Shown: positions 21,955 to 32,897 of the stretch, in pieces | Numbering within the stretch: position 1 is the first letter of the stretch | Layout of the letters: each line of letters begins with the position of its first letter | DNA from: Xenoacremonium recifei | Lineage: Eukaryota > Ascomycota > Sordariomycetes > Hypocreales > Nectriaceae | Length of the DNA: 64,000 bases | Assembly: GCA_012184525.1 (NCBI GenBank) | Contig: WOFQ01000027.1 | Location: 372,001-436,000, forward strand | Reading direction: 5' to 3' | The notes under the pieces: generated by a model | What the model was told of the DNA's origin: nothing | Databases searched by the model: none | Seen by the model: the letters and a program-made list of their open reading frames with translations, nothing else | Translations under genes and position numbers: made by a program

Positions 21955-24900
21955 TTAGTTTCGAACCGGGCTTCGATGGTCTCTTCTTGATGACCGTTCT
22001 TTTGCCAAGCTTTTGCTCGTTGCCTCGTCGAAGCCGCAGGTCTTGAATAGAAAGAGGAATCTGCATCAGAAGTTAGCTGGGTTATCGTTGAAAGATCGGT
22101 TTGTCTATCATTGCTCACCTGTCCTCGTTTGTCTCTTTTTGGCGGACATCTTCAAATCCTTGCTGGCTTTCCATCCATGCTTTCGCTCTGCCACGAGCAT
22201 CCACCTTCTTCACCCAAAACTTGAAGCGCCCTGTCACTGGCCGATGATCGCTGACTCGAACTTCATGTCTCTTGTAGTCAAGCTGCTGAATCCTTCCACG
22301 ACCTCGGTGCAGGAGTCGGTCACACCATGCCGGGCTTCTTCGCTTCTCGCTGGTATCGTACATGTCTGTGCCAACATCGTACTTGTAGGTCGGGGCAAAG
22401 GTGATGGGCATTTCATCGAAAGCTCGTAGTTTGAAGGCCGGATTTCGTCGTCGTGCCACCAGAAGTTGGTCTCGCTCGAGAAGTTTGGCAAGGTTGTTGT
22501 TCTTAACTGCTGTTACCACGGTCTCGCGGGACATGGTGTCGATGCGGTAGTTCAGATCTCCGTTGAGAACGCATAGCTCATGATCCATAATCATGCTGCC
22601 ATCGCCTCCTCCAACATAGTGATCGACACGGACTTCGGAATCACGCTCGGCCGGGAACAGGTTTTGTTCCAGAATGGCGGCGATATCATTGTGCCGAGCA
22701 TTGGCTTGAGACTGTCCAGCCGCCAAGTGACAATTGATAAAGCAGAGTGAGGTATCGTCGACACGGAACCGGACGGCCACAGCACCCTTATTTCCATGAA
22801 GACCTCCCATACCTCGCTTCACCTCGGCACCATTGAGGTTCCGTATTCTGTCTCTTAGTGAGGCTTTGACAAAGACACAGGTGAAAAGTCCCACCATAGG
22901 GGCCGTGTGTAAGAGGTGGTACAGATGCTCCTGGGGCATATAGTTGTCGAGAGATTTGAGGAGGAAGTCTCTCCAGTCTCGGTATTGGTGACTCATCCGC
23001 TCTTGGTCTGTATTGTCCTTCTTCTTAGGTTTTAAGAAGCGTTTCGCTGTTGCCTTCTTGTCTTCCAGATCGACAAGCTCCTGAAACCCAAAGACGAGAA
23101 TGTCTGGTGAGCCGCTGGATTGCAGCAGGTCCTGGAAGAACGTTGCATCTCCGTCCGAGTAGCGAAGGCTATGTGGTGTAGAGGCACCCGCGTTCCAAGT
23201 CATGAATAGCGCTTTTATCTCCTCGAAGTCACAGTAATCAGTGTCCTTTGACTTCATGGAGTCTTCGAGCCAATCATCCTGGAGGAGACCGTCCCAGGCC
23301 CTGATCTTGTTGTCCGCTCCAAGCGACACAATCTGCTGTCGATCCAGGAAGTATGAACTGGACGCATCCGCCTTCATCTTGACAATTGGGTTCTCGTGTG
23401 CTTGCCATTCCTTCTTGAGGAGCCAGGGTTGCCCATCAATGTCATAAACACAAATCTTGCCGGTATTGTAGGCAGCCCATATGTATTGGCCAGCACTGGC
23501 CAACGCATTGATCTTCCAGGTGCTGACACTGATAACTTCCAAGCAGGAGTAGTCCTTTGTGGAGAAAATGCTGACCTTACCGTCGACATGCCCGAAGAAG
23601 ACTTTGCCCGGTTGCGATTTCACCAGCGTTCCTGATGTGACTTCTCCCGCCCCTTCCGCGAATACAGGGCGAACCAGAACCTGAAACTGGACCCTTCCAT
23701 CAGACGCTGGTGCAAATATCCTAATCTCCTTGCCCGTTGCATGCCAGAGTTCGTCGCCAACCACCATGGAGAAGGTGTGGGCTTTGGGAACCTTGTAGGT
23801 TTGGGTCGGATTGCCGCTGATATTTGGTAAATTATCGCTGTCGGGTCCCCATACCAGCAATGTGCCAGACTCATCCAGCGTCCATAGCTCGTTGTAATGT
23901 CGGTAGATCTTGGTAATCTCAAATCGACCATGCACGTTAGGCTTGCTCATGGTGATGGCGTGTGTCGCAATCTCGACTTCCATGATCTCCCCGCCATTCG
24001 TGCCAATCCATAACCGCTTCCCTTCTTCTACTGGGTCCGCGGCAGGTTTGAAGGCAACGGACGTCGCTCGGACGCCCTCGGTATGAGCCAAACTCATGAC
24101 GAGCTCGCCGTCCATCAGACTCCAAACCCGAGTGAGATGGCCGCTCGCGCAGACAAACTCTCCGCAAACATCAAAGACTCTGGCATCATACTTGATGGCG
24201 ATTTCATAAGTCCCCTGTTTGACAAAAGGCGGGCGCCTATTTGTGTTTGAGGCATCTGGATAAGTTGTGACCTGAGTGACCGGTTCAGTAGCTGGGGTCG
24301 CCTTTGCTACTACAGCCGTTGAGTGAATCGGTTTCGCCGAGGAAGAGATAGGCACAGCCACTGGTGTAGACAGGGGCGGTTGGGCGGCTCGCGGTTCGGG
24401 AGTTCGTTCTATAGGAGCTCGGTCCAGCGGCCGGTCGACAGTCATGGACCGAACATGCGTTCGAGTAGGAGGAGCGAGTTGTTGCTGTTGCTGGGTGGTA
24501 GGAGTTGAGACGACTCTCTTTGGTGGTGATGAGGAGGTGTCAGGAGTAGGAGATCCTATAGTCGACATGGGTCGTGGAGGGCGAGGAGGCGGTTTCATGG
24601 CATTATTTGAAGGTAATGGTCGAGGCGGAGGTTCGAAGGTCTGCGGCCTCGCCGGGAGGGCAGGTCTCGACTCAACAGCCGGGCTCATGGGTCCTCTTGA
24701 GGAATCACTTGTATCCTGCTCACGGCCCCGTCTCATGTTGGCGATTGAGTGGTGAACTGGCGGGGGCTCAAACGCCCCGACGACCGACTTGGGCCGGGGT
24801 GGAGGTTCGATATGGCTTTGAGGTCTTGGCCGCGTGGGGAGCTTTGGAGGGGTGCCCTCTCCCTCAGCTGGACTGCTGGGAGGGCTGTTAAAGGGAGACG

Positions 24901-25731
24901 TCTCTTCTGATATCTCGCCTTTTCTAATAAATGGCTGTGCCAAGGGGTCTGCGGTGATGTTGGTTTTGTGAGCCGGGATTAGAGGTTTCTCTCCACGGGA
25001 GGCCGGGGCAGGCGGGACGGTCTTAGTCTCCCGCTCTCGCCGAAGCTCAGCGGACCGTCTTGGAGGAGGAGGTGATGGCGGCCTTGAAGTACTACCGACT
25101 CGGGGCGATCGCGGAGCTGGAGTGCTGAGTGATGGAGTTGGTGTGTGCGATCGGCTAGGGATCTTGAATTGCCTCGAGCCGCCAGGTGTGGTAGGAGTAG
25201 CGACAGAATCGGGATTCAGGAACGGCGACTGGTCTACGGAGTTCAGACTCAGGACCCTACCCTTGGGCGGTGACTGAGGCGGCTGAACTGTGACCGCTGG
25301 AGTAGCTGGTTTCGATGGCTGAGGCTTCGCGACGGGGATGGGCCGTGTGGATGGATGAGGCACGGGAGGCGGGACATCTTGGTTGTGGTGAAGTGTTATT
25401 GTTGCAACTTGCGGGTTGTCCCTCGGCCTGGTTGGAACTAGGGGATTTAGAGGAGCCGCGCTGGAGGTATCATGTCCGGGTTTGAAGTCTTTGAGCCGGT
25501 CTGGTTTCGGGGCGGGGGAGATTGGGCGTGACGGAGGATTTTGAGGAGCATCGGATGGCTTGTTGGTGGTAGTCGTGGTGGTGGGTGTGCTTGAGCTGTT
25601 CATGTTTTCGAATCTCGCCCGCAAAGACGAGACAGGTTTCTGCGAACGGTCAGCATACCATTACAGCGTAATGGATCTGGAGGACCTACGATGGACGAGC
25701 CATCAGGCCCGTCGCCGCTGGAAGACTCCAT
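21955..25731 (-). CDS. WD40-type inositol polyphosphate 5-phosphatase
   Basis: 1222-aa enzyme removing the 5-phosphate from phosphoinositides or IP3. Exons: 25731-25690 (MESSSGDGPDGSSI), 25639-22119, 22060-21955. The first junction gives SSI-KPVSSLRARFENM in frame. The last intron (GTGAGC, GCTAAC branch point, GATGCAG) replaces an in-frame TGA in the second exon and adds a 34-residue basic tail, RFLFLFKTCGF onward. Residues 1-480 are Pro/Ser-rich with many PPRP motifs, likely SH3-binding. Residues about 490-805 form a WD40-like propeller. Residues about 825-1160 are the catalytic domain, with TWNAG, FGFQELVDLED, NCHLAAGQ, LNGDLNYR, PAWCDRLL and SDHRPVTGRF. The WD40 plus 5-phosphatase order is known in fungi and in plant 5PTases. 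Probably cytosolic, on endosomes or actin sites (inference). Confidence 0.92.
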
Positions 25732-26820
25732 GGCAAAGATGTCAACGCAAATGCTTCCCGGCGGCGGGGTCAAGGGCGATGCAAATGCAACCCGCTACAC
25801 CCACTTCCAGCAGGTTTCGTGCATCAAGACATCCACGCCAGGGCGCAACGAGTCGCAGAGGGCCAGGCGGGCTGGCGAACGAGCGGCGGATGGTGCAAGA
25901 GCTTCGATTCGGGCGTGCGGGGAGAGGCCACGGGCGTCGTTGGCGGATCGACAGGAGACGGCGATCGTCAACACGAGACGGGGGCCGCGAGTCGAAGCGG
26001 ACTGGCACTGGCACTGACGACGGTGGAGGGGAGCTGCTCTTGTTGGGGGTTGACAGTTCGAATCGAGAGGCCGAGATGCAGCATGCTGGGGGGCATGGAG
26101 TTGAGTTGACGGGGCCCAGTTCGTAAGCGGCCGACAAGTTAGCTTCCCGCTGTCTCTGTCGTCAGCCTCGTGGCCTTGGAGTTTGTTCGCTGTGTACTTG
26201 TATGTATGTAGGTTGTCTTGCGTGGTCTCTCCCCAATTTCCAGCAGCCGTTGGTTGGGCTGGGCTGAGCCACCCGGGTTATGTCATAACTGGGGCAGTGA
26301 CACCCTTATAGACACTGTGCATCACTATGATTCTGGGTGGTAATGCACAGTGTGATTCTCGAAACGAGCGCGAATCCACAGCGGGGAGGGGGAGCACGTA
26401 TCGAGTGTAATCTGGCCGCTAAAACACTGGCGACGAGGGCCCCTGCCCCGATGCCGACGGCAGTTTGCGGTCCACTGAAGCAGGCCAAGAATAGCGCTCT
26501 AGCTCCCCGTGGCGGGCTGTCATGGGACTGGGCTAGAGGGCTCCCATGGAGGCTGCAGCACTGTAGAGCCTTAGGTAAGCCTCTAAGGTAGGTAGCGGTC
26601 AGGTAGGTACGTACTTGCCCGCCCGGCCGCCCCCAACGCATCCCGTCTGGATCACTGGAACCGAACCGCCCAGGGTCTAGATCCCGAAAACCGACCTGGA
26701 AATTTATCAGGTCAGGCCATTCCACTTACACCTTGACAAAACCTTGCCCGCTGAATCTACGCTTTGATCGCGCATGCTGAATTTTTGTCCATCATCGCCA
26801 ATTGAGTCTCTACGATCAAA
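25732..26820. promoter_or_regulatory. Divergent promoter region with perfect inverted repeat
   Basis: 1.09 kb between the 5-phosphatase and the DUF4748-type gene. Open frames near the 5-phosphatase (25742-26137) look like 5' UTR. At 26312-26322 and 26343-26353 there is an 11-bp perfect inverted repeat (ACACTGTGCAT / ATGCACAGTGT) separated by 20 nt. Near 26565-26610, AGGTAGGTAGCGGTCAGGTAGGTAC is a short AGGTAG repeat. No transcription factor is assigned. Confidence 0.45.
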
Positions 26821-27390
26821 ATGAACACTGTGAGTCTGCTGCTGGCCCCCAAACACCGAGAGCACATAGCTGATGATGGCTTCTACTACAGGTCAAGTCT
26901 TTCTGGTTCGTATCTATTCTGGTGCCTTGCGCGCCGTCGCCGCCACCAATTCCTCCAGGCTGACGTCTCTAACCTCATCTTCCAGGCTCGGTTGGGGCTC
27001 CCTCTGCCTTGGTACGAATCCCTCACCCGCGGATACATCTCAGCTCGTATAAACCGACAGCAGCTGACGGGAGCTAACACTGCCACAGGCGGCGCGGGTG
27101 CCTACTACTTCGCGAAACAGCAGATCAACGCCGACCGCCAGGCCAAGCTCGAAGCACAGCGCAAGAAGATGCAGGCAATTGAGGATCTCCAGATGATGGA
27201 GCAGCAGTACAAGGCCTCCAATGGCGGACCTGCAAGAACCGACAGCGCTGGCTCCCCGAGTCAAGAGGCCAGCAGCGATCCCGCCCCGACGAGACATGCG
27301 CCCTCGACCGAGACAGAACGGGTGACGGAGAAAAGCAAGTTTGAGAGCAACGTGCCATACCGGAGTCCAAAGGGGGATCGTTTCTCGTAG
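26821..27390 (+). CDS. Small DUF4748-type fungal protein encoded by three micro-exons and one main exon
   Basis: 116-aa protein from exons 26821-26829 (9 nt), 26892-26905 (14 nt), 26986-27011 (26 nt) and 27089-27390. Spliced, it begins MNTVKSFWLGWGSLCLGGAGAYYFAKQQINADR, a short membrane-spanning or membrane-inserting N-terminus followed by a basic helix (QAKLEAQRKKMQAIEDLQMMEQQY). I recognise this as resembling the small fungal DUF4748 family, whose function is unknown. The C-terminus is Ser/Pro/Thr-rich and ends PYRSPKGDRFS. All three introns have GT...AG ends and the third has a GCTAAC branch point. Reading straight through the introns also stays open (189 codons), which would mislead gene prediction; the spliced frame is preferred because it restores the family N-terminus. 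A mitochondrial or ER membrane location is possible, not shown. Confidence 0.78.
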   Translation: MNTVSLLLAPKHREHIADDGFYYRSSLSGSYLFWCLARRRRHQFLQADVSNLIFQARLGLPLPWYESLTRGYISARINRQQLTGANTATGGAGAYYFAKQQINADRQAKLEAQRKKMQAIEDLQMMEQQYKASNGGPARTDSAGSPSQEASSDPAPTRHAPSTETERVTEKSKFESNVPYRSPKGDRFS

Positions 27391-28099
27391 GCCTGAATGG
27401 GGTAGAGCGTAGACGAGGTGTTGGGGAGGCTCTTGTGAGCATTGTACGTTACTATCACGACTTGGTGTATTATGGATGTCATGAAATCTTCAGGCTACAT
27501 TTTCGAGTTGCGACGACGTTGAGTCTGAACCATCTGTAAAATTCTCCGCCATTAATTGATACCTCAATCTCACTACTTCTATTCCCTTGTTTTTCTGCTG
27601 GCCCTCCTGGATCTCATGAGCCCGAACTGCGCTGTTTGAATGCGATCACCGAAGACGGACCCCGGCCACTGTACCATACTTCATGGTCACCGACATCGCC
27701 GACCACCGGACAGGATTCCCGTGGTCTGATAAGCGGCTTCCAGTCGGCAATGCTGCTCATAGCAGTGCATTCCAATTCATAGTACAGCGCACTGGCATCC
27801 TTCTGGTCGCAGTCGTCATAACTCGACGGACTCATGACGATGGAAGCTCCAGCCACAATACGTCCAGTTCCGACGGCGCGGAAATGACCGGCGCCGGTGC
27901 CTTCCCTTGCTGCGCGCCGCCACACGTGCTAGCAGCCGCAGAATAGCCGGCGCAATGTCCTAGAGGCACCTCCAAAGCTCCCATCACGACTTCCCTACCT
28001 TAACTAAGTCAAGATTCATTCTTCATCCATCGCCTCAGGCCCATCTTCTCTCCTGATCCTCGTCCTTGCCCCTCGGGGCCCCGACTTCCTCACCATATC
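27391..28099. other. Intergenic region, promoter of CID-domain gene
   Basis: 709 bp between two plus-strand genes. It ends in a pyrimidine-rich leader (28020-28095). No additional gene or repeat is recognised. Confidence 0.4.
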
Positions 28100-29810
28100 A
28101 TGGCTTCTCCTGAGCTCGCCATTGCAAAGGCAACGCTCTCTGCCACACTCTTCCGCGCCGACCCCGTCTCGCTAAGCCGTCCCGCCGTCGACGCCTTCTT
28201 CCCGCTGCTCGACGCCGCCATCGCCCAGTGCTCCCGCCCCAACGTCCAGGTTTGCTCCATCGCTTGAAAGAGCGTCCTTCCCCTCTACCCGCAGAGCACT
28301 AAATGTTTCCGCTTTCTCGCGACAGAAATGCAAGGCCTGGATCGTCGACAACGTTGCGCCTTCCAGTGCCCGCACCGCGGCTCTGGCCAAGTTCCTTGCT
28401 GCGCGGTCAAAGACTTTGACGCCGCAGGATGGCGAGAGGCCCAGTGCTAGGAGGAGAAGACTACATGTGCTTTTTGTTCTTAACGATGTGCTGTATCACG
28501 TCCTGAAACGCAATGGCGATACCAAATTTGCGGCGGCTTGGGAGGGCGTACTTCCTGGACTAGTCGCCAGCGCCGCAGCCTTCGACAAATGCCCGAAACA
28601 CAAGAAGAAGCTCGAGAGGCTTGTGGATTTGTGGGAGGAGAAGCAATACTTCAGCCCAGGACTCGTTAATCAGCTTCGAGAAGCTCTCGCGAATGGCCTG
28701 ATCACCCCGGCTGCCGATGCTCAGCCTACCTCGGTCTCCCTTAAGCTTGCCAAGGACACGCCATATGTCATGCCCTCCCTCCACGGAGACCTTTCGGTGC
28801 CCTGGTACGATCTCCCAGCCACGACTTGGCTGCCGCAAATTACACCAAACTCTACAAAGCCCATGCTGCCAGAGCTCATCAAACCTATCCAACTCGTCGC
28901 AGGACCATCCGACAAGGTCCTGACTGACGCTGTAAGGAATCTTCTGCAGGATGTTGAACGGCTATTCTCCAAGTCACAAAGTTGGGCAGATGATATCAAT
29001 GTCGACTTGAATGAGTTGGGCGAAAGGGTTGTCCTGGACGAGATCACGGGCGAGGTCTTGAGTGGAGAGACATATTACGGCTGGTCGCGCGGGTTCTGCG
29101 AGAAGATGAAAGACCGTCGGAAGAAAAAGAAGACAGGGAACGGGATGGGTCATGGGCGGTCTCATTCCCGCTCAATGTCAAGGGGCGACTCCCAGGGCAG
29201 GTCACGCAGCTCATCGGCGCCCGCCTTCAAACGTCGAAAGCTCTCGCCCGACTCACGCGGCCGATCATCATCCCAAAGTCCTCGCCCCGTCCGTCGCAGG
29301 AGTCCGTCATATAGTCGAAGTCGCAGTCGGAGCTACGATCGCAGTCGGAGCTACGATCGCAGTCGAGGCCGAGACCGAAGCAGGAGCCGAAGTCCAGGTC
29401 CACGTTACGGCCATCGTCGTTCATATTCACGGTCTCCATCACGTTCTCGCTCACCACCACCACGGCATCATCACCGCAGCCACTCTCCTCTCCCCGGCCA
29501 CCTTCCGCCGCCTCCACCGCAGGCCTATCCTCCGCATCCGAACTTCCCTCCTATCCCGCCTCCGCCGGGCATGCCTGGCCTTCCGCCGCCACCCCCGCCA
29601 GCAGGTTATCAAGGTCCGTGGCCTCCGCCTCCGCCTCCGCCACCCATGGGTGGACAACCAGGTGTCTGGTATCCAAACCAAGGTGCGCCACCGATGATGG
29701 GCGGTTGGTCCCATCCTCCACCACCACCACCTCAGAATAACTATGGTCGTGGTGGTTATAGAGGCCGGGGTCGAGGCGGCTATGACCGAGGGGGGCGGGG
29801 GGGATGGTGA
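28100..29810 (+). CDS. CID (RPR) domain RNA-processing protein with RS, Pro and RGG tails
   Basis: 544-aa nuclear protein, exons 28100-28249 and 28326-29810, joined VQ-KCKAW. The N-terminal 150 residues form a CTD-interacting (CID/RPR) domain, recognised by CKAWIVDNVAPSSARTAALAKFL, LHVLFVLNDVLYHVL and KLERLVDLWEEKQYFSPGLV; such domains bind the phosphorylated C-terminal tail of RNA polymerase II. A middle region (about 150-260) ends in Lys/Arg-rich sequence. It is followed by an Arg-Ser domain (about 265-365), a Pro-rich block (about 370-480, PPPPPPP runs) and a terminal RGG/RGRGG box. This layout resembles CHERP/SCAF-type splicing cofactors; the exact orthologue is not claimed. The RS domain includes a 21-bp tandem duplication near 29325-29370 encoding RSYDRS repeats. 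Confidence 0.88.
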
Positions 29811-30684
29811 AATACTGAGAAATCTAGTAGTCGAGACGTGTGTTCTCGAGATGTAAAAGACCTTAGTTGTAGTCGCATTCCTAGCCCTACAATCACTACA
29901 TAATTCAGACATAACATGAAGCATCAAGACTCCCTCTCCAGCGTGCATGATCAAGAAAGAAGTTCTATCCGGTTGACTTTTGAGTCTGCTCATTCATCGT
30001 CTACATAACCCAAGGAGAATCCACCCCTCCTCACTGCTCTTCCCCTCTCCTACTCCTACGCCCTCTGGCCAGCGACACACTCACACACATCACACATCCC
30101 ACGTCCTCGCAGGGGCATCGAGACACGCTCCATAAACCCTCCATACGCCTATTCTCTCAAGATAACTGTGCGAAAACTGTGGGGGGAGAAGAGAAGAAAG
30201 CAATAAAAAGAAAGAAAGCTGAAGAAGAAAATAGGATAAAAGAGGTACACGAAAAGCAGGACCATCCCCCTTTTGGTTGAATCGTTTGCGCTTTTCCCTG
30301 TGTTTCCGTCGTCGTGAAATACCCATCTTCCCAGAAGCCTTGTGCGTGTGCATGCCTTTCTGGGAAGAAAGTAATGAATGAATTAATGGCTCAACCGTCG
30401 TCGTACAAAAGTATTCTCCAGCAAAGGCGGTTCTCTGGCTGATAAGAAACCAGAAGACCGCAACGGTATGTGTGTCTGCAGGCTAGAACGCAGGAATAGA
30501 GATTGTATCCTCGTTCAACAATCAACCTTTGTATCCAGCATCCACGAAAGCGTGTCATGCATTAAGGACATGAGACGATGTAATAGCTATAAGGCGTTCC
30601 GGTTCCAATGTAGAGTCGATCCGGTACGCGGCCTGATTTATAAAATTCGCGGGAAGTCCACCAAGCAAGCCAAGAAGAAGCCGA
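29811..30684. other. Convergent 3' flanks, CID gene and RTS1
   Basis: 874 bp between two stop codons. It contains a purine-rich tract (about 30185-30245) with many AAG/GAA runs. Presumed 3' UTRs; no gene seen. Confidence 0.4.
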
Positions 30685-32897
30685 TCATCGACTCCTCGTG
30701 GAGCTAACCGAGCTCTGACGTTCATGAAGGCTGGGTCGGCGACCGGTATTAGTGCCATCCTGCAGCTTAAGAGAATCCAGTCGCTTCTGATTGTCTTCGG
30801 TTACGGGATCAACCTCGTCGACGCGCGCCATAGGAGTGACGTGGTTGCGAGATGGTGCGTCGGGAACACCGTTGCTATCTCGTTGCTGGTCGGCCTTTTC
30901 AGCAAGGGCCGCCCATTTGCGTTCCCTCAGGGCCTCGCGAGCCGCTGCACTATTCTGCTGCTCGGTATAGTCGTGGGAGCAATCGTCAAAGAGCTGGGGG
31001 TTGATCTCCATGAATAGCTTCATGGCATTGTAGACCATGCCGTGAATAGTCCTGCACTGCGTCAGTATAACAATTTTTGCAAGTTTTCAAGAGTTTTCCT
31101 ACCTGTTCCAATGACCCTTCGAGTTCTCATAGAGAGGGGCAAACATGATGGGAAGGATAATCTCCACGTTATCGCTAACGAGGTTGCAGAAGTACTCGTT
31201 GTTCCAGAAGTACAGCGCACGCTCAGCGACCTGGAAATGCGGGCTGGCTACGGATTTGGCCAACTGATGGAAGAGCGGTTCTTGAACCTTAGCAAACTCG
31301 GCCGGGTCCATGACTTCAAAAATGTCCTCAACCTCGTTCAAGAACATGACTTCTTTGGTGCTATTGACCTTGGGCCAGTATCGGAGCAGACCAAGGACAA
31401 CCTAACCAATAATTCGTTAGGAATCGCGTTGGAAAAAAAAAAAAAGCTTTTGCCAAATTTACTTACATCTTCAGTCAATGATGCATCCTTCTCCAGGAAT
31501 TGCACAATACAGTAGGCAAGCTGAGGATGGTACATGCTGAGAGACTTAGGCTTATGCAGAGGCAGCAGTACCCGCGTGAGGAAAATCTTGTGCTCTTCCT
31601 TGAGTGGCAAGGCAAATCCGTTGATAATCGAGCCCAGAATCTCTAGGAGTTCGGCAATGCCATTGAATCTTTCGGTCTCGTATGTGAATTGGAAGAAGAC
31701 ATTGTTGATGGATCGTCGGATGAATGACCGAAGGTTCAGGAATTTGCCGTAAATGCGATGGAGCGTTGTCTTCAGGAAATCTCGCTCGCGAGGGTCCTCT
31801 GAATCAAAGAGCTCCAGAAGCTGCAGCACAAAGCTGTGGTCGATGTAGGCCTTGGCGATGTTGGTGTTGAAGTCTTGGCTCTCGATGAAGCGAAGGAAGA
31901 ACTCGTACACAACCTGAATGTGTGGCCACGCAACCTCCAAGACCGGCTCGTCCTCCTCCGGATCGAATGCCTCGCCTTGAGGGTTCATAGGTGGCGGGAT
32001 TGGTCTGAACAAGTTCTTGGAGAACATGTCCACGACCTTGGGATACATCGGCTCGGTGATGACTTGTCTATTGTTAGCGACGTAGTCGAGGAGCTCATGC
32101 AAAGCTAGTCGCTTGATCTCTTTAGATTTCATGTCACCGCTGGCGTCGTTAAAGTCAAAGATGACATTGCACTGGTCGATCTTCTGCATGAACAGCTCCT
32201 GCCGCCTGTTAGGGGGCACCTCGTGGAATCCGGGAAGCTTCTCCAGCTCGCGATGGGCAGAGATATCAAATCGGGAAGAATGCTGGCGCTTGGGAGTGCG
32301 TAGTCCCTCGGGGATCGCATCGCGGTTGTCGATTCCTCGGTGGATTAGCAGGGACTTCTGGCCAGCTTTCGGGGGCGCGAGGTCATGGGGCATAGTTTCG
32401 GCAGCACCTGGGGGAGGGACATGCTTAAGAACGAGTCAGTAACACATTGGGAGGGTCTTTGGGTATAGAGAAGCCATACTCCTGGAGTCGGGCTGATAAT
32501 CACAGTCGGCGGCAGTCTCGCGTTCGCAGAGCCTCCGTTCGGACTGGAAGCACCGCCAACCGTCCCGAAGCGGTCGGCGCCGCCAGGTTGAGACACGTTG
32601 GAAAGGTTTGAGGGTTGTGAAGGGCCAGTATGGTCGGCTCCGTGGCCGGAATTGTTCGGTGGAAGAGGCTTGTTTCGAATATCGTTCAAAGTCGACGTCG
32701 ACGAAGATGGAGTGAGGACGGGAGACTGATTCGAGTCTCGAGATGACGGGGAGGCCGTCCCATCCTTGGATTCCTTGTTCTTCTTAGATGACTTGCTGGA
32801 ATCTTTCCCCCTCGAAAGCTATGACAACACGTCAGCATGAAACATGTGTGCCCTTCTCGACACGGTAACCTACGACTCTCTGGCTGAACCGCTTCAT
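30685..32897 (-). CDS. RTS1: PP2A regulatory subunit B56 (RTS1)
   Basis: 661-aa B56/B' subunit that targets protein phosphatase 2A. Exons 32897-32874 (MKRFSQRV), 32818-32480, 32423-31467, 31401-31103, 31051-30685. Splices give RV-LSRGKDSSK, SPTPG-HVPPPGAAE, LTED-VVLGLLRYWPKVNS and WNR-TIHGMVYNAMKLF, all in frame. The N-terminal 150 residues are Ser/Pro/Asn-rich and low-complexity. The B56 HEAT-like domain (about 155-560) includes LHELLDYVANNRQVITEPMYP, DHSFVLQLLELFDSEDPRERDFLKTTLHRIYGKF, KEVMFLNEVEDI and ALYFWNNEYF. A Ser-rich tail follows. The 8-codon first exon and the 14-nt poly-A tract in the intron at 31402-31466 are notable. Single fungal B56 proteins act in stress response, septation and mitosis. 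Confidence 0.96.

Noticed and set aside
26050..26075. GTTCGAATC, a tRNA B-box look-alike
   Set aside because: The flanks do not form a T-arm stem and no acceptor or anticodon arm can be drawn.
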